From the NCBI GenBank assembly GCA_031285845.1, contig JAITVK010000007.1, positions 62,001 through 126,000 of the forward strand: a DNA stretch of 64,000 nt, written 5' to 3'. The stretch is from Propionibacteriaceae bacterium. Its GTDB lineage: Bacteria > Actinomycetota > Actinomycetes > Propionibacteriales > Propionibacteriaceae. Positions 9,673 through 18,657 of this stretch are shown here, in pieces (position 1 is the stretch's first letter; each line of letters opens with the position of its first letter). The translations under genes and the position numbers were made by a program. Below the pieces are notes generated by a model. The model searched no databases, was not told the origin of the DNA, and saw only the letters and a program-made list of their open reading frames with translations.

Positions 9673-11322
9673 TCACGAACGGTTGGACAAGATGGTCAGC
9701 GGCTCGTACCTCAAGACGAACACCACGCCGACGATCGAGGCGACCACTGCCAGACCGAGGCCGATCCCGGCCAACTGCCCCATGACGGTCCAGTCCAAGG
9801 TCGCGTTGATCTGGTTGATGTACTCCACGGCTTGGCCGAATCCGCTCGATTGCGACCCTGGCCCGGCCATCGGACCAGCCCCCGGGACCATGCGTCCGAA
9901 ATTCTGATCGACTGTGCTGGTCTGAGCCTCCTGCTGGGCGACCTGCGCGCTCAACAAGGTCTCGGCGATCGGTGGGGACACCGCCGCTCCGATCCCCAGT
10001 CCGACCACTAGGCCAACCAGAGCGACCAAGAACATCTCGACCACAAACTGCAGCGCGACCTTCGGCTTGGACACTCCGATCGCAGTCAGAACGCCGACCT
10101 CATACTTGCGCTCACGGATCGAGAACACCGCGATCGTGACCAAGACAGCGGCCCCAACCCCTAACACGATCCACAGCAGGGTCGACGCGAACGACGACAG
10201 GTTCTGCAGGGGGACCAGCGACGCCTCATAACTGTCCAGATCCGCCGAGGACAGGACGTAGGTCGAATCCAGCCCCTTGCTGACGAGCTCCGTCTCGAAG
10301 CTGTGGTAGGCATCCGGATTGGCGAAGACGTACGACCCACTGGTGGAGCCGGTCAGCGCGGTGGAGACGGTTTGCCCACGCGAGTCGGTGGTGTCAGTGG
10401 CGACCGCCGCCGACTGCTCTTCGATCGCGGCCACCGTCGGGTAAGAAGCGATGATCTGGTTGGCCGAGTCCTGGGCGGTCGAGAAGATCGGCCCGCCGGC
10501 CGAACTCGTCTGGCTCGACGCGTCGGCATGGTAGAGCCCGACGATGGTCAAGGTGTAGGTCTGCGTCTCCTCAGCCGGATTGGACACGGTGATCGTGTCG
10601 CCCACGGCCAGCGAGTTGTACGTGGCGAACTCGTCGGAGACCACGCAGGTGTTGTCTGCCTCCGCAGTGTCGACCATGGCGCCGTCGGTGATCTGCTTAG
10701 TCCCGTCGACGAAATCGGTCATCGCCGACTGTGAACCGTAACCAGTGATCGTCAAATCCCCCATCGAGCGACCACCGAACATGGTCGGCCCGCCCGCGAA
10801 ACCACCACTGGCGTCAGGCGGGGCTCCACCCTGGCTCGGATCACTCGACTGGTCCTGGCCGCTGGTGGAATCCTGATCGGACTCATCGGCGGTGGACTCA
10901 GTGGAGACGGCCTCGACATCGCCGGTGGTGTTCACCGAGATCGCGGACGAATACAAGAACTCCTGCACGTACGACGAGTCGGCGTAGGTGCGAAGCTGAT
11001 CAACAGTCAGGTCAGGATACTGTTGCATCGCCTCGCGCCATGAATCCATCGCTTGAGTCCGATCAGTCGAGGTGTCATCAGAACCGTCGGCCGAACCGGT
11101 CGCAGGCACGGACTCCATCAGCTTTTGTCGGTCCACACCGATGGTTCCAGTGACACTCAGGTTGGCCGCCCCGCTGGTCTCAGCCTCCCAAGCCGCGTGA
11201 CGAATCGACAGTGCGACCGCCGAGGCGGCAGCGATCACAGCCACAATGAGCATGATCAACAGGTTGCGTCCCACAGAACGCGTGATCGCCTTGAAGGCGT
11301 TGACAAGAACTAGCATGATCAC
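9673..11322 (-). CDS. FtsX/MacB-family ABC transporter permease
   Basis: Membrane protein of 549 residues. One N-terminal transmembrane helix (NLLIMLIVAVIAAASAVALSI) is followed by a large extracytoplasmic domain, then three C-terminal helices (LLWIVLGVGAAVLVTIAVFSI, FVVEMFLVALVGLVVGLGIGA and LAGIGLGLAVVASIVGVVFVL), the MacB arrangement. Within the outer domain, residues about 150-185 are low-complexity Ser/Asp/Gln/Gly. The GTG at 11322 is preferred because AGGGG lies ten bases upstream; an ATG two codons later is an alternative. It pairs with the ATPase at 8932-9639; substrate unknown. Confidence 0.9.
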   Translation of the reverse strand: MIMLVLVNAFKAITRSVGRNLLIMLIVAVIAAASAVALSIRHAAWEAETSGAANLSVTGTIGVDRQKLMESVPATGSADGSDDTSTDRTQAMDSWREAMQQYPDLTVDQLRTYADSSYVQEFLYSSAISVNTTGDVEAVSTESTADESDQDSTSGQDQSSDPSQGGAPPDASGGFAGGPTMFGGRSMGDLTITGYGSQSAMTDFVDGTKQITDGAMVDTAEADNTCVVSDEFATYNSLAVGDTITVSNPAEETQTYTLTIVGLYHADASSQTSSAGGPIFSTAQDSANQIIASYPTVAAIEEQSAAVATDTTDSRGQTVSTALTGSTSGSYVFANPDAYHSFETELVSKGLDSTYVLSSADLDSYEASLVPLQNLSSFASTLLWIVLGVGAAVLVTIAVFSIRERKYEVGVLTAIGVSKPKVALQFVVEMFLVALVGLVVGLGIGAAVSPPIAETLLSAQVAQQEAQTSTVDQNFGRMVPGAGPMAGPGSQSSGFGQAVEYINQINATLDWTVMGQLAGIGLGLAVVASIVGVVFVLRYEPLTILSNRS

Positions 11323-11415
11323 ACACTGTCAACCCCTCACCCAGAGTTCTCCAAGAAATCCTGAGCATCTCCCATTGCGACAATGTTCATATTCGCCACA
11401 CGGGCGCGCCCCGGT

Positions 11416-11880
11416 CTACTCGGTGTCGACGTACTGCGGGTATTTCGCGTCCATCCACGTCAGAGCGGACACCATCGTGTCGATCGCACAGCGCACATGC
11501 AAATCGAGTTGCTCATCGGTCAGGCCGTAACTGTAGTCGACACAAAAGTCCGCCAGCACAGCCAAGGTCCCCTCTCGATCACGCACCGACAGCATCGGCC
11601 ACAAATGGTCGCTGTTCCACTCGTTGGCGAACAACACGGCATTGGTGAACTCTGACGAGGGCACACCGCGATTCCATACCGCGTGGGTGAAGAAGATCTC
11701 CTTGTCTTTACCGCGGAAGGAGAAGATGAACCAGTAGCCATCCCACCAGCCACCGATGTCGCCTTCTTCAGACACGTCGTAGTGCCAATTGTGAGAATCC
11801 AGACAGGCTGTCACCCGGCTGGTGGTCAACGGCGCCAATGGGGTCAATGCCCCGCCGTTCGGCTTCGTGAAATAGCCCAT
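11416..11880 (-). CDS. YbjN-domain protein
   Basis: The 154 residues start MGYFTKPNGG at ATG 11880. Upstream GGAGG lies inside the end of the preceding gene, so translation is coupled to it. The pattern of a short N-terminal helix, then HYDVSEEGDIGGWWDGYWFIFSFRG, then FFTHAVWNRGV and NEWNSDHLWPML, matches the YbjN fold (related to type III secretion chaperones), often annotated in actinobacteria without known function. It is the last gene of the nadE-Hsp90-helical repeat unit, which suggests a chaperone-like role; that is inference. Confidence 0.82.
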   Translation of the reverse strand: MGYFTKPNGGALTPLAPLTTSRVTACLDSHNWHYDVSEEGDIGGWWDGYWFIFSFRGKDKEIFFTHAVWNRGVPSSEFTNAVLFANEWNSDHLWPMLSVRDREGTLAVLADFCVDYSYGLTDEQLDLHVRCAIDTMVSALTWMDAKYPQYVDTE

Positions 11881-11882
11881 CG

Positions 11883-13877
11883 TCACACCTCCGGTTCGTT
11901 CCACTCGAGCTGCAGCTCATCAGCCTTGTCGTCCTGGCCTTCAGCCCGAAGATAGGCCGCGAAATCCCGGGCCGTCGCTCGCGCGTACGACCGGTTGCGC
12001 TCGCCGGTGGACCTGAAGCTTTGCAGAGCCATCGCATAATCGGCTCCGGCGGTGTGCCGACCCAAGTCAGCGGCGATCTTTCCAGCCAACCACCAGGCGT
12101 GGGCGGCGTCGTCGGTTCGGCCCAGCAGACTGAAACGCGAGGCCGACTCCTGAGCCATGGCCATCGCCGACTCTTTGTCCTCGGTGTCGCCCCACGTCGC
12201 CAAGACTCTGGCGACAGCGTCGCGCACCCCAGCCCGAGCCACCACATAGCGCTTGACCAGCGGTGAACCGAGCAGACGGGCCATCAACGTGCTGGAGACC
12301 AACTCCTCGATCTTGTCAGTCGCCTCCGGGCCTGCTGCCGACGGATAGTCTCGCAGCGCCAAATCGACGTATGTTCGATAATCGGACGGGCTGACCATCG
12401 CCGCCCAGGCGATGAACACCGGCGCGATGTCTTCCAAACTGGTCCCGGCCGCGCTCAGACGCGCGTGAGCCTGAGCATAGTCGTACGTCGCCTGGGTCCA
12501 CTGACCGGCCTCCTGCAGATTGCGGGCCGCCTCCGCCCAGCACCAGCCCGACTGGGCCAAGTGCCCCACGGCTTGGGCCTCATCGCCGGCCTGGCGATAC
12601 AGCTGCGCCGCCAACTCGGATTGACCATCCGAGAAGGCCTTCTCGGCGCGCTGCCAGGTGGTGGTCACCGCCGGTTCAGTCTTGGGCGCCGCAGTCGGCT
12701 CGCCCGAGTCGGACGCTGCCTGAGATTGATCCGCCTCGGGCGTGTCGTCCTTGGTTGTCTCAGCGTCGTCAGCCACTGCGACGAGGGCTCGAAGCGCCCG
12801 TGTGGTCGCAGCAGTGGCCCACGCGTCAGCCAGACGCTTGGCCTGAGCGTCGTTGCCGTGGCGTTGATCGAAGGCTGTCGTCAACGCGGCGGCCTTGCCC
12901 GCCGCTTGACGAGCCAAGCCGTCCACCGTGGTGGCGTCCATCTGTGGCATGATCAGCCTCTGGTCACCCCACCCTCGCGTCGACAACGCGTGACATCCAG
13001 CCACGACATGACGCCACGTCTCCAGTTGGGCGTACGGGCTGGCGATCTTCAGCCCCTCGCTCATCTTGGCCATCATCTGCGCCGCCCGAGCCAGATTGCC
13101 GCCGCGGGCGAAAACTTCGAACAGTCGAGAGTACGCGCCAAGAATGCTCAACGACGTGGCCGACCGCATCTGGGTCAACGTCTGAGGAAGAACCCGATCA
13201 GCCTCGTCGAGTTGTCCCTGTTCGACAAAACACCAGGTCAACCAGGACAGCATCGACGCGGGCTCGCGGGAGCAGCCCAGATCAGCCGCCAACGCCGCCT
13301 CGATCACCGCCTGGGCCCCCGTCAGCTCGCCGATGGAGATCAGGTACTCGGCGTGATGGGCCTCGTGGCACGCCGCGCAGGAATCCTCGGCGTCCACCGG
13401 CAAAGTCAACCAGGTGGTGAACGTCTGTTCCAGCTGCGGGCCCTGGCGCAGCATCTCCCACTCCAGCCGTGCGGCCCAAACCCGCTCCATTCCCCGGTTG
13501 GCCAACTGGAACCGGCGTTCCATGTCATCGAGAGTACGATCGACCACCGACATCGGGATCGCGGGATTGCGGGCCAAATCAGACACGATCCACCCGAATT
13601 CCCAAAACAGGATGTTCTGATCCCCGACATCGAACATCTCCGGATGAGTGTCCCACCAGCGCAACAGTTTGATGAACGGCGCGGCCGCTTTGGCGTAGTC
13701 GCTGGTCCATGTCAGCGCCTCGACCAGCGACTCCAGCGCGTACGCCCTGACCTCGTCCGGCCCTTCAGCCTCGGTGATGCGCACCTGGCGCGCGGCGGCC
13801 TCCGTCCGAGAACGCCCGAACGGCATCGCTCGTACCCGACCGACCGCGACCGTCGCCTCAGGAATCGACCGGGCCAT
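11883..13877 (-). CDS. Alpha-helical repeat (TPR-like) protein linked to Hsp90
   Basis: The 664 residues have no signal or membrane segment. Long stretches look like tandem amphipathic helix pairs of TPR type, for example AEKAFSDGQSELAAQLYRQA and QATYDYAQAHARLSAAG. An acidic Thr/Asp/Pro linker of about 45 residues near the middle separates two helical halves. I do not recognise a named family. The gene overlaps the Hsp90 gene by 20 bp and is followed 2 bp later by the YbjN-like gene. Eukaryotic Hsp90s use TPR co-chaperones, so a partner role is an attractive inference, not shown. Confidence 0.85.
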   Translation of the reverse strand: MARSIPEATVAVGRVRAMPFGRSRTEAAARQVRITEAEGPDEVRAYALESLVEALTWTSDYAKAAAPFIKLLRWWDTHPEMFDVGDQNILFWEFGWIVSDLARNPAIPMSVVDRTLDDMERRFQLANRGMERVWAARLEWEMLRQGPQLEQTFTTWLTLPVDAEDSCAACHEAHHAEYLISIGELTGAQAVIEAALAADLGCSREPASMLSWLTWCFVEQGQLDEADRVLPQTLTQMRSATSLSILGAYSRLFEVFARGGNLARAAQMMAKMSEGLKIASPYAQLETWRHVVAGCHALSTRGWGDQRLIMPQMDATTVDGLARQAAGKAAALTTAFDQRHGNDAQAKRLADAWATAATTRALRALVAVADDAETTKDDTPEADQSQAASDSGEPTAAPKTEPAVTTTWQRAEKAFSDGQSELAAQLYRQAGDEAQAVGHLAQSGWCWAEAARNLQEAGQWTQATYDYAQAHARLSAAGTSLEDIAPVFIAWAAMVSPSDYRTYVDLALRDYPSAAGPEATDKIEELVSSTLMARLLGSPLVKRYVVARAGVRDAVARVLATWGDTEDKESAMAMAQESASRFSLLGRTDDAAHAWWLAGKIAADLGRHTAGADYAMALQSFRSTGERNRSYARATARDFAAYLRAEGQDDKADELQLEWNEPEV

Positions 13878-15765
13878 GGTCTGACTTCCCTGTTTGGTCA
13901 GGCAACCCCCACTTCAAAAAGGTTTCCAACGAGTCGTTCATCATCTCAGCCTCGAAGCTGCGCAACGGTTCGCCCGACAACAACATGGCTGACACGTACA
14001 TCGACTGGAGCCCGGCTTTGAAGAAGGCTGTGGCTGGATCCAACGCCAACCAGCGGCGCACAGTCGGGTTAGTGTCGTTGAAGATGATCTGCCGTGACCG
14101 CTCGTCGCCACCGTCGAACTCCTCCAAGACGTCCTTCCAGACATCCTCATCGTCAACCTCGTCGGAGTTGGCGTCGGCCGTGACCACGGAGGGGTCATCC
14201 AGAATCATCGCCGGAAGCGCCTCCGGTTCGTAGCGCCTGACCACCGGCTGGATGTCCAACGGCTCCAAAATCTGAGTGGCGGCCGCCACCTGGTCGAAGA
14301 TCTCCAGTTCTCGAACCGGCTCGACTTCGGTCAACACTTGGGCGATGTCTGAGGCCGACAGCGGTCGGATCTTCCATTGCGGCCTGGAGGCCAGTTTGAC
14401 CAACAGATCCGAATCGTAGACATAGCCGGCGTTCACCAGAAGGATGCCTTGAGCGCGGGCGACCGGGCCGACACGGCGGTACTCCTCCAGCGACTCGGTG
14501 TAGACAACCTCCTGCTTGGCGTCGAACACTTCGCGCAGCGTGTGGATGCCTTCGGTCGTCTCGAACGGCAACACCTCGGCCGACAGATCCAACACCACGT
14601 CGTCGGTCAACGCCAACGACCGCAGCGCCAAATGATGGGTGTGGACGAACTCCTTGGCCAGGGGGGACTCCGACTCCAATGTCGCCACCACCCAAGCCCT
14701 GACCTGTGCGGCCAGCGCCTCCTGGGTGGCCAACAGCGCGTCGTCGCTATACAACTGCTCGCGTGATGCCGTCGGCGCCAAGCCGGTGGCGTTGACCGCG
14801 CAGCGGACGAAGAAGGCCCATTCGGGGACCAACCCGGCCACCCGGTTGCCTAACAGCATCTGCTTCAGATAAACCCGGTGGAAACCGCCCGAGCCGGGCG
14901 GAACCGCGTCGGGAATCACGAACGCCACTCCGGTCAACCCCGTGACAGGCACAGCCAGATCGATGACAGCCATTGGTGTGAAACCCATCGTCTTCTCACA
15001 GAAACGCGACAACGCCTCGCGCCGGGCCAGCTCATGAGGGTACGACGCGGCCCAGGGCAGTTGCTCTTCAGAGATCCGACGCCACACGTGTTGAGCGTCG
15101 TAGGTTCGGGCGAGGTCGGTCGATTCGACCGAGTCGGACCCTGCTGGCCCAACCGGGTTCAGTGGAACCTCGACCTTGACCTCGACTGGGAGCAGTGCGC
15201 CGAATTCTGAGGCCAGCGAGGAGACCGTGGCGGTGGTCAACCAGTGTTCCATGCCACGCCTGGGCAGAATGCGTACCACCGACCCCACCGGATCCGATTC
15301 GACTCGACCCGACTCGCTCAGGTCGTAATGCCCGTCGTCATGACCGGTCCACTTCACCGTCGGCGCGGTCAAATCCCTGGCCGAGCGTGAAGTCAGCTCA
15401 ATGGTGTCGGCCACCATGAACGCGCTCAACAGACCGATGCCGAACTGCCCGAGGAACTCTTCGCGCCCGACCCCCAGATCCAGATCGCGTTTCGACGACC
15501 GCCCGACGGTGGCCAACAGTTCGCGCGCCTCATCAGTGGTCAATCCAATGCCGGTGTCGGTGACTTCCAATCCGCCGTCCGACCAGGGGCGGATCGAGAT
15601 CGTCCCAGGCGCGTCCGGGTCGAGAACCCGGCGGGCGGTGATCGCGTCGACCCCGTTTTGGAGCAGCTCGCGCAGATAAACGTTGGGTCCGGAATACAAG
15701 TGTTTGGCCAGCAGATCGACGACGCCGCGCAGATCGACTTGGAAAGCAGAGCCAGTCTCTTCCAT
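13858..15765 (-). CDS. Divergent Hsp90-family chaperone
   Basis: GHKL ATPase of 635 residues. The N-terminal ATP site is recognisable: LRELLQNGVDAI (canonical LRELISNASDAI), DTGIGLT, LLATVGRSSKRD in the lid and GQFGIGLLSAFMVAD. In the middle domain SREQL is retained. The rest is far from HtpG, and the C-terminal part is acidic (DEVDDEDVWKDVLEEFDGGDE). I place the start at ATG 15765, which overlaps the nadE stop (TGATG) and has GGAGG seven bases upstream; a GTG one codon earlier is possible. It is probably not the housekeeping HtpG. Confidence 0.92.
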   Translation of the reverse strand: MEETGSAFQVDLRGVVDLLAKHLYSGPNVYLRELLQNGVDAITARRVLDPDAPGTISIRPWSDGGLEVTDTGIGLTTDEARELLATVGRSSKRDLDLGVGREEFLGQFGIGLLSAFMVADTIELTSRSARDLTAPTVKWTGHDDGHYDLSESGRVESDPVGSVVRILPRRGMEHWLTTATVSSLASEFGALLPVEVKVEVPLNPVGPAGSDSVESTDLARTYDAQHVWRRISEEQLPWAASYPHELARREALSRFCEKTMGFTPMAVIDLAVPVTGLTGVAFVIPDAVPPGSGGFHRVYLKQMLLGNRVAGLVPEWAFFVRCAVNATGLAPTASREQLYSDDALLATQEALAAQVRAWVVATLESESPLAKEFVHTHHLALRSLALTDDVVLDLSAEVLPFETTEGIHTLREVFDAKQEVVYTESLEEYRRVGPVARAQGILLVNAGYVYDSDLLVKLASRPQWKIRPLSASDIAQVLTEVEPVRELEIFDQVAAATQILEPLDIQPVVRRYEPEALPAMILDDPSVVTADANSDEVDDEDVWKDVLEEFDGGDERSRQIIFNDTNPTVRRWLALDPATAFFKAGLQSMYVSAMLLSGEPLRSFEAEMMNDSLETFLKWGLPDQTGKSDHGPVDS

Positions 15766-17858
15766 CACATCCCCTCCTTGTGTGTGGAATCCTCTAATGG
15801 TACGTTGCCGTGCAATTCCTGCAACCAGGTGTGAGCCGAGGCGTCACTGGGCATTCGCCAGTCTCCTCGCGGGCTCAACGTGCCGCCGGCGGCGACCTTG
15901 GGACCGTTGGGAATGGCCGAGCGCTTGAACTGATTGGCGAAAAACCTGCTGAGGAAGAACTCCAGCCATGCCCTGATGGTATGAAGGTCATAGCTTACCT
16001 TGCGATCTTCAGCCCAATCCAGTGGCCACGACCCCTGCTCGACATCACGCCAAGCCATCCACGCCAGGTAGGCGATCCGACTGGGCTTGGCCCCGCGCCG
16101 AAGGAAGTGGTAGAGGAAGAAGTCGTGCAAGGCGTACGGCCCAATGATCGACTCGGTCGACTGCATCGACTTGCCGTCGGCGACAGGGACCAACTCGGGC
16201 GAGATCTCTTGAGCCAAGATCGTCTCCAACACCTCGTTGGCCTCAGACCCGACCAGATCAGCGGAGATGACCCAGCGGATGAGGTATTGGATCAGAGTCT
16301 TCGGAACCCCGGTGTTGACCGCGTAGTGGCTCATCTGATCGCCGACCCCATAGGTGCACCATCCCAGCGCCAGCTCTGACAGGTCGCCGGTTCCGACCAC
16401 GATCCCGCCGCGTTGATTGGCGATGCGGAACAAGTAGTCGGTCCGCAATCCCGCCTGGACGTTCTCAAAGGTGACGTCGTACTGTGGCTGACCGTCGGCG
16501 AACGGATGCCCCAGGTCGGTCAGCATCTGTGTGGCGGCCGGACGGATGTCGAGGGTGTGCGCGGTCACACCCAAGGCGTCCATCAAGTGAAGCGCGCTGG
16601 CCTTTGTCGCCTGTGACGTGGCGAAACCGGGCATAGTGAACGCCAGAATCTCGCTGCGATCACGCCCGAGCAGGTCCATCGCCTTGGCGCAGACGATCAA
16701 CGCGTGAGTTGAGTCCAGACCGCCCGACACCCCGATGACCAGCTTCGGGGAACCGATGGCCTGCATCCGACGGACCAAGCCGTAGACCTGGATGTTGTAG
16801 GCCTCATAACAGTCTTGGGCCAGCCGAGCCGGGTCGTTGGGCACGAACGGGAACCGAGCCACCTCGCGCAACAGGTCGCTGTGCGCGGCTGGCGCGTCGA
16901 GCGCCGCAAGACCGGGACGGGTCATGCTGGGCCGAACCGGATCGGTTGGGCCCAACCCTGCCGAATGGCGATGGTTGCGCTCGAAAGTGGTCATCCGGGT
17001 GCGCTCGGCCTGGATTCGAGCCAGATCGATGTCGACCATCACCCCACTGGCGGTAGTCGGAAAGCGCTGCGACTGGGCCAAGACCTCGCCGCATTCGCAG
17101 ACGAAGGCCTGACCGTCCCAGCTCAGGTCAGTCGAGGACTCCCCCGGTCCAGCGGCAGTGAAGACGTACGCCGACTGTCCTCTCAAACTGGCCGACCGGG
17201 CCAGAAGCAACCGGTCCTCAGCCTTGCCGATGGTGATCGGCGAGCCGGAGATGTTGACCACCACGGTGGCCCCGTCGAGCACTCCGGAGGCGCTGGGCGG
17301 GATCGGAACCCACATGTCCTCGCAGACCTCGACCCACACTTTCAACCCGTCGAGACCGGCCAATCCGTACGACCGATCGGTGCGCAGCCAGGTCTGGTGG
17401 CCAGCGATGGTGACTGGGATCGACTCTCCAGCCGACGGCGACGGGGCGAACCATCGATTCTCATAAAACTCCCGGTAATTCGGCAGGTAGGCCTTAGGGA
17501 CGACCCCCAGGATCTCTCCTTGGGCGATGACCACCGCGCAGTTGTACACGCTGGCCGGATCGACGCGGATCGGCGCGCCCACCACCACCATGCACCCCCA
17601 CTGCCTCGACGCCTCCACGATCATGGCCAATCCGGCTTCGGTGGCGTCCAGCAGCGTCTCCTGAGCGAACAGGTCGTCACAGGAGTATCCGGTCTCACTC
17701 AATTCTGGGTATGCCGCCAGGACCACTCCGTGACCCCACAGATCACGAACATCGTCGATGATGGCTCGCGCGTTCTCCAGTGGCATCGCCAAGTGGACCG
17801 GCAACACCCGGGCCGCGACGCGGGCGAAACCCTGGGCGTACAGATTGGTGAAATCCAT
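15765..17858 (-). CDS. nadE: Glutamine-dependent NAD+ synthetase
   Basis: Makes NAD from deamido-NAD, ATP and glutamine-derived ammonia in the cytosol. The 697 residues contain an N-terminal nitrilase-type glutaminase with its triad Glu (AYPELSETGYSCDDL), Lys (VPKAYLPNYREFYE) and Cys (VWVEVCEDMW), and a C-terminal synthetase with the P-loop-like IGVSGGLDSTHAL. Length fits the actinobacterial two-domain enzyme. Its stop overlaps the Hsp90 start, so it appears to head that operon. Confidence 0.96.
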   Translation of the reverse strand: MDFTNLYAQGFARVAARVLPVHLAMPLENARAIIDDVRDLWGHGVVLAAYPELSETGYSCDDLFAQETLLDATEAGLAMIVEASRQWGCMVVVGAPIRVDPASVYNCAVVIAQGEILGVVPKAYLPNYREFYENRWFAPSPSAGESIPVTIAGHQTWLRTDRSYGLAGLDGLKVWVEVCEDMWVPIPPSASGVLDGATVVVNISGSPITIGKAEDRLLLARSASLRGQSAYVFTAAGPGESSTDLSWDGQAFVCECGEVLAQSQRFPTTASGVMVDIDLARIQAERTRMTTFERNHRHSAGLGPTDPVRPSMTRPGLAALDAPAAHSDLLREVARFPFVPNDPARLAQDCYEAYNIQVYGLVRRMQAIGSPKLVIGVSGGLDSTHALIVCAKAMDLLGRDRSEILAFTMPGFATSQATKASALHLMDALGVTAHTLDIRPAATQMLTDLGHPFADGQPQYDVTFENVQAGLRTDYLFRIANQRGGIVVGTGDLSELALGWCTYGVGDQMSHYAVNTGVPKTLIQYLIRWVISADLVGSEANEVLETILAQEISPELVPVADGKSMQSTESIIGPYALHDFFLYHFLRRGAKPSRIAYLAWMAWRDVEQGSWPLDWAEDRKVSYDLHTIRAWLEFFLSRFFANQFKRSAIPNGPKVAAGGTLSPRGDWRMPSDASAHTWLQELHGNVPLEDSTHKEGM

Positions 17859-17926
17859 ACTCCCAGTCTCTCACGCGCCCTGAGCGAATGCTTCGCCATC
17901 CCGGCAGATCCCGATCATCGATGAAC

Positions 17927-17947
17927 ATTGAGTGGAGGGGACTCAAC
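17927..17947 (+). promoter_or_regulatory. HAIR-like HspR operator, upstream copy
   Basis: ATTGAGT-N7-ACTCAAC, matching the HspR-associated inverted repeat CTTGAGT-N7-ACTCAAG except at the outer bases. It lies 120 bp upstream of hsp20. Confidence 0.75.
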
Positions 17948-17954
17948 TTTTACA

Positions 17955-17975
17955 CTTGAGTGTGCTAGACTCAAC
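17955..17975 (+). promoter_or_regulatory. HAIR-like HspR operator, promoter-proximal copy
   Basis: CTTGAGT-N7-ACTCAAC, one base from the HAIR consensus. A possible -10 box TAGACT (17966-17971) lies inside it, so repressor binding would block the hsp20 promoter. The half-sites of the two copies form a regular series TTGAGT/ACTCAA/TTGAGT/ACTCAA. Confidence 0.82.
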
Positions 17976-18024
17976 TTTGTGAACGGGGACAGGCCGCTCA
18001 CAGTCATCGAAACCCGATGGCACC

Positions 18025-18040
18025 GGGAGCTTGAGCTCCC
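18025..18040 (+). other. Hairpin in the hsp20 5' untranslated region
   Basis: GGGAGCT-TG-AGCTCCC, a seven-base-pair stem 26 bases upstream of the hsp20 ATG and 12 bases before AAAGGAGA. It could stabilise the message or act as a thermosensitive element; the ribosome binding site is not sequestered by it as drawn. Confidence 0.5.
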
Positions 18041-18066
18041 ACCCTTGAACACAAAGGAGAGCACAT

Positions 18067-18528
18067 ATGGCAAATTACACTTCTGTCAACCCCTTCCGTG
18101 ACATGGATCGGCTCTTCAACCAGGTTTCACGCGCCTCGGCCAGCGACTCCTTGGTGATGCCGATGGATCTGTATCGAAAAGGTGACGCGTTCACCGTCAA
18201 AATCGATCTGCCCGGAGTCGATCCGGCCAGCATCGACATCGATGTGGATGACCGTACCCTGACCGTCAGGGCGGAGAGGGCGGCCGAGACCGTCGACACC
18301 TCTGACGACAAGAACGGCTGGGTCTCCCGCGAACGCAGCTACGGGACGTACGCCCGGCAGATCTCGCTCGGGCGTGGATTGGACACCTCACGCATCGAGG
18401 CCAACTACTCCGACGGAGTCTTGACCCTGACCGTGCCGATCGCCGAAGAGGCCAAACCGCGCAAGATCACGGTGAACACCACACCGTCAACCACCGTGAT
18501 CGACCAGCCGCACGACAAGACTGAGTGA
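18067..18528 (+). CDS. Hsp20-family small heat-shock protein
   Basis: ATP-independent holdase of 153 residues. The alpha-crystallin domain covers about 38-140, with FTVKIDLPGVDPASIDIDVDDRTLTVRAER and the C-terminal GVLTLTVPIAEEAKPRKI. The N-terminal region FRDMDRLFNQV is typical for bacterial Hsp20. The ATG has AAAGGAG seven bases upstream. Two HspR-type operators upstream predict heat induction by relief of HspR repression; a strong terminator follows, so it is monocistronic. Confidence 0.96.
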   Translation: MANYTSVNPFRDMDRLFNQVSRASASDSLVMPMDLYRKGDAFTVKIDLPGVDPASIDIDVDDRTLTVRAERAAETVDTSDDKNGWVSRERSYGTYARQISLGRGLDTSRIEANYSDGVLTLTVPIAEEAKPRKITVNTTPSTTVIDQPHDKTE

Positions 18529-18552
18529 CGACGGATCCGACGATGATGGGAC

Positions 18553-18578
18553 GGGGCCCAGCCGCGTGGCTGGGCCCC
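18553..18578 (+). terminator. Terminator after hsp20
   Basis: Eleven-base-pair perfect GC-rich stem GGGGCCCAGCC/GGCTGGGCCCC with a four-base loop, 24 bp after the hsp20 stop, followed by TTGACCTTCT. Confidence 0.85.
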
Positions 18579-18645
18579 TTGACCTTCTCCGGCCCTCTCA
18601 CACCACCAACTCTGGACTGCAGATCTATCACGACGCTGTGATGAC

Positions 18646-18651
18646 TACACT
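18646..18651 (+). promoter_or_regulatory. Candidate -10 box for a leaderless gene
   Basis: TACACT six bases before ATG 18658, with no ribosome binding site between; the -35 is weak. Confidence 0.4.
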
Positions 18652-18657
18652 GCCCAG

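Noticed and set aside
17927..17975. Reading the hsp20 upstream repeats as CIRCE
   Set aside because: The half-site is TTGAGT/ACTCAA with seven-base spacing, which is the HspR type; CIRCE has TTAGCACTC with nine-base spacing and is found at groES instead.
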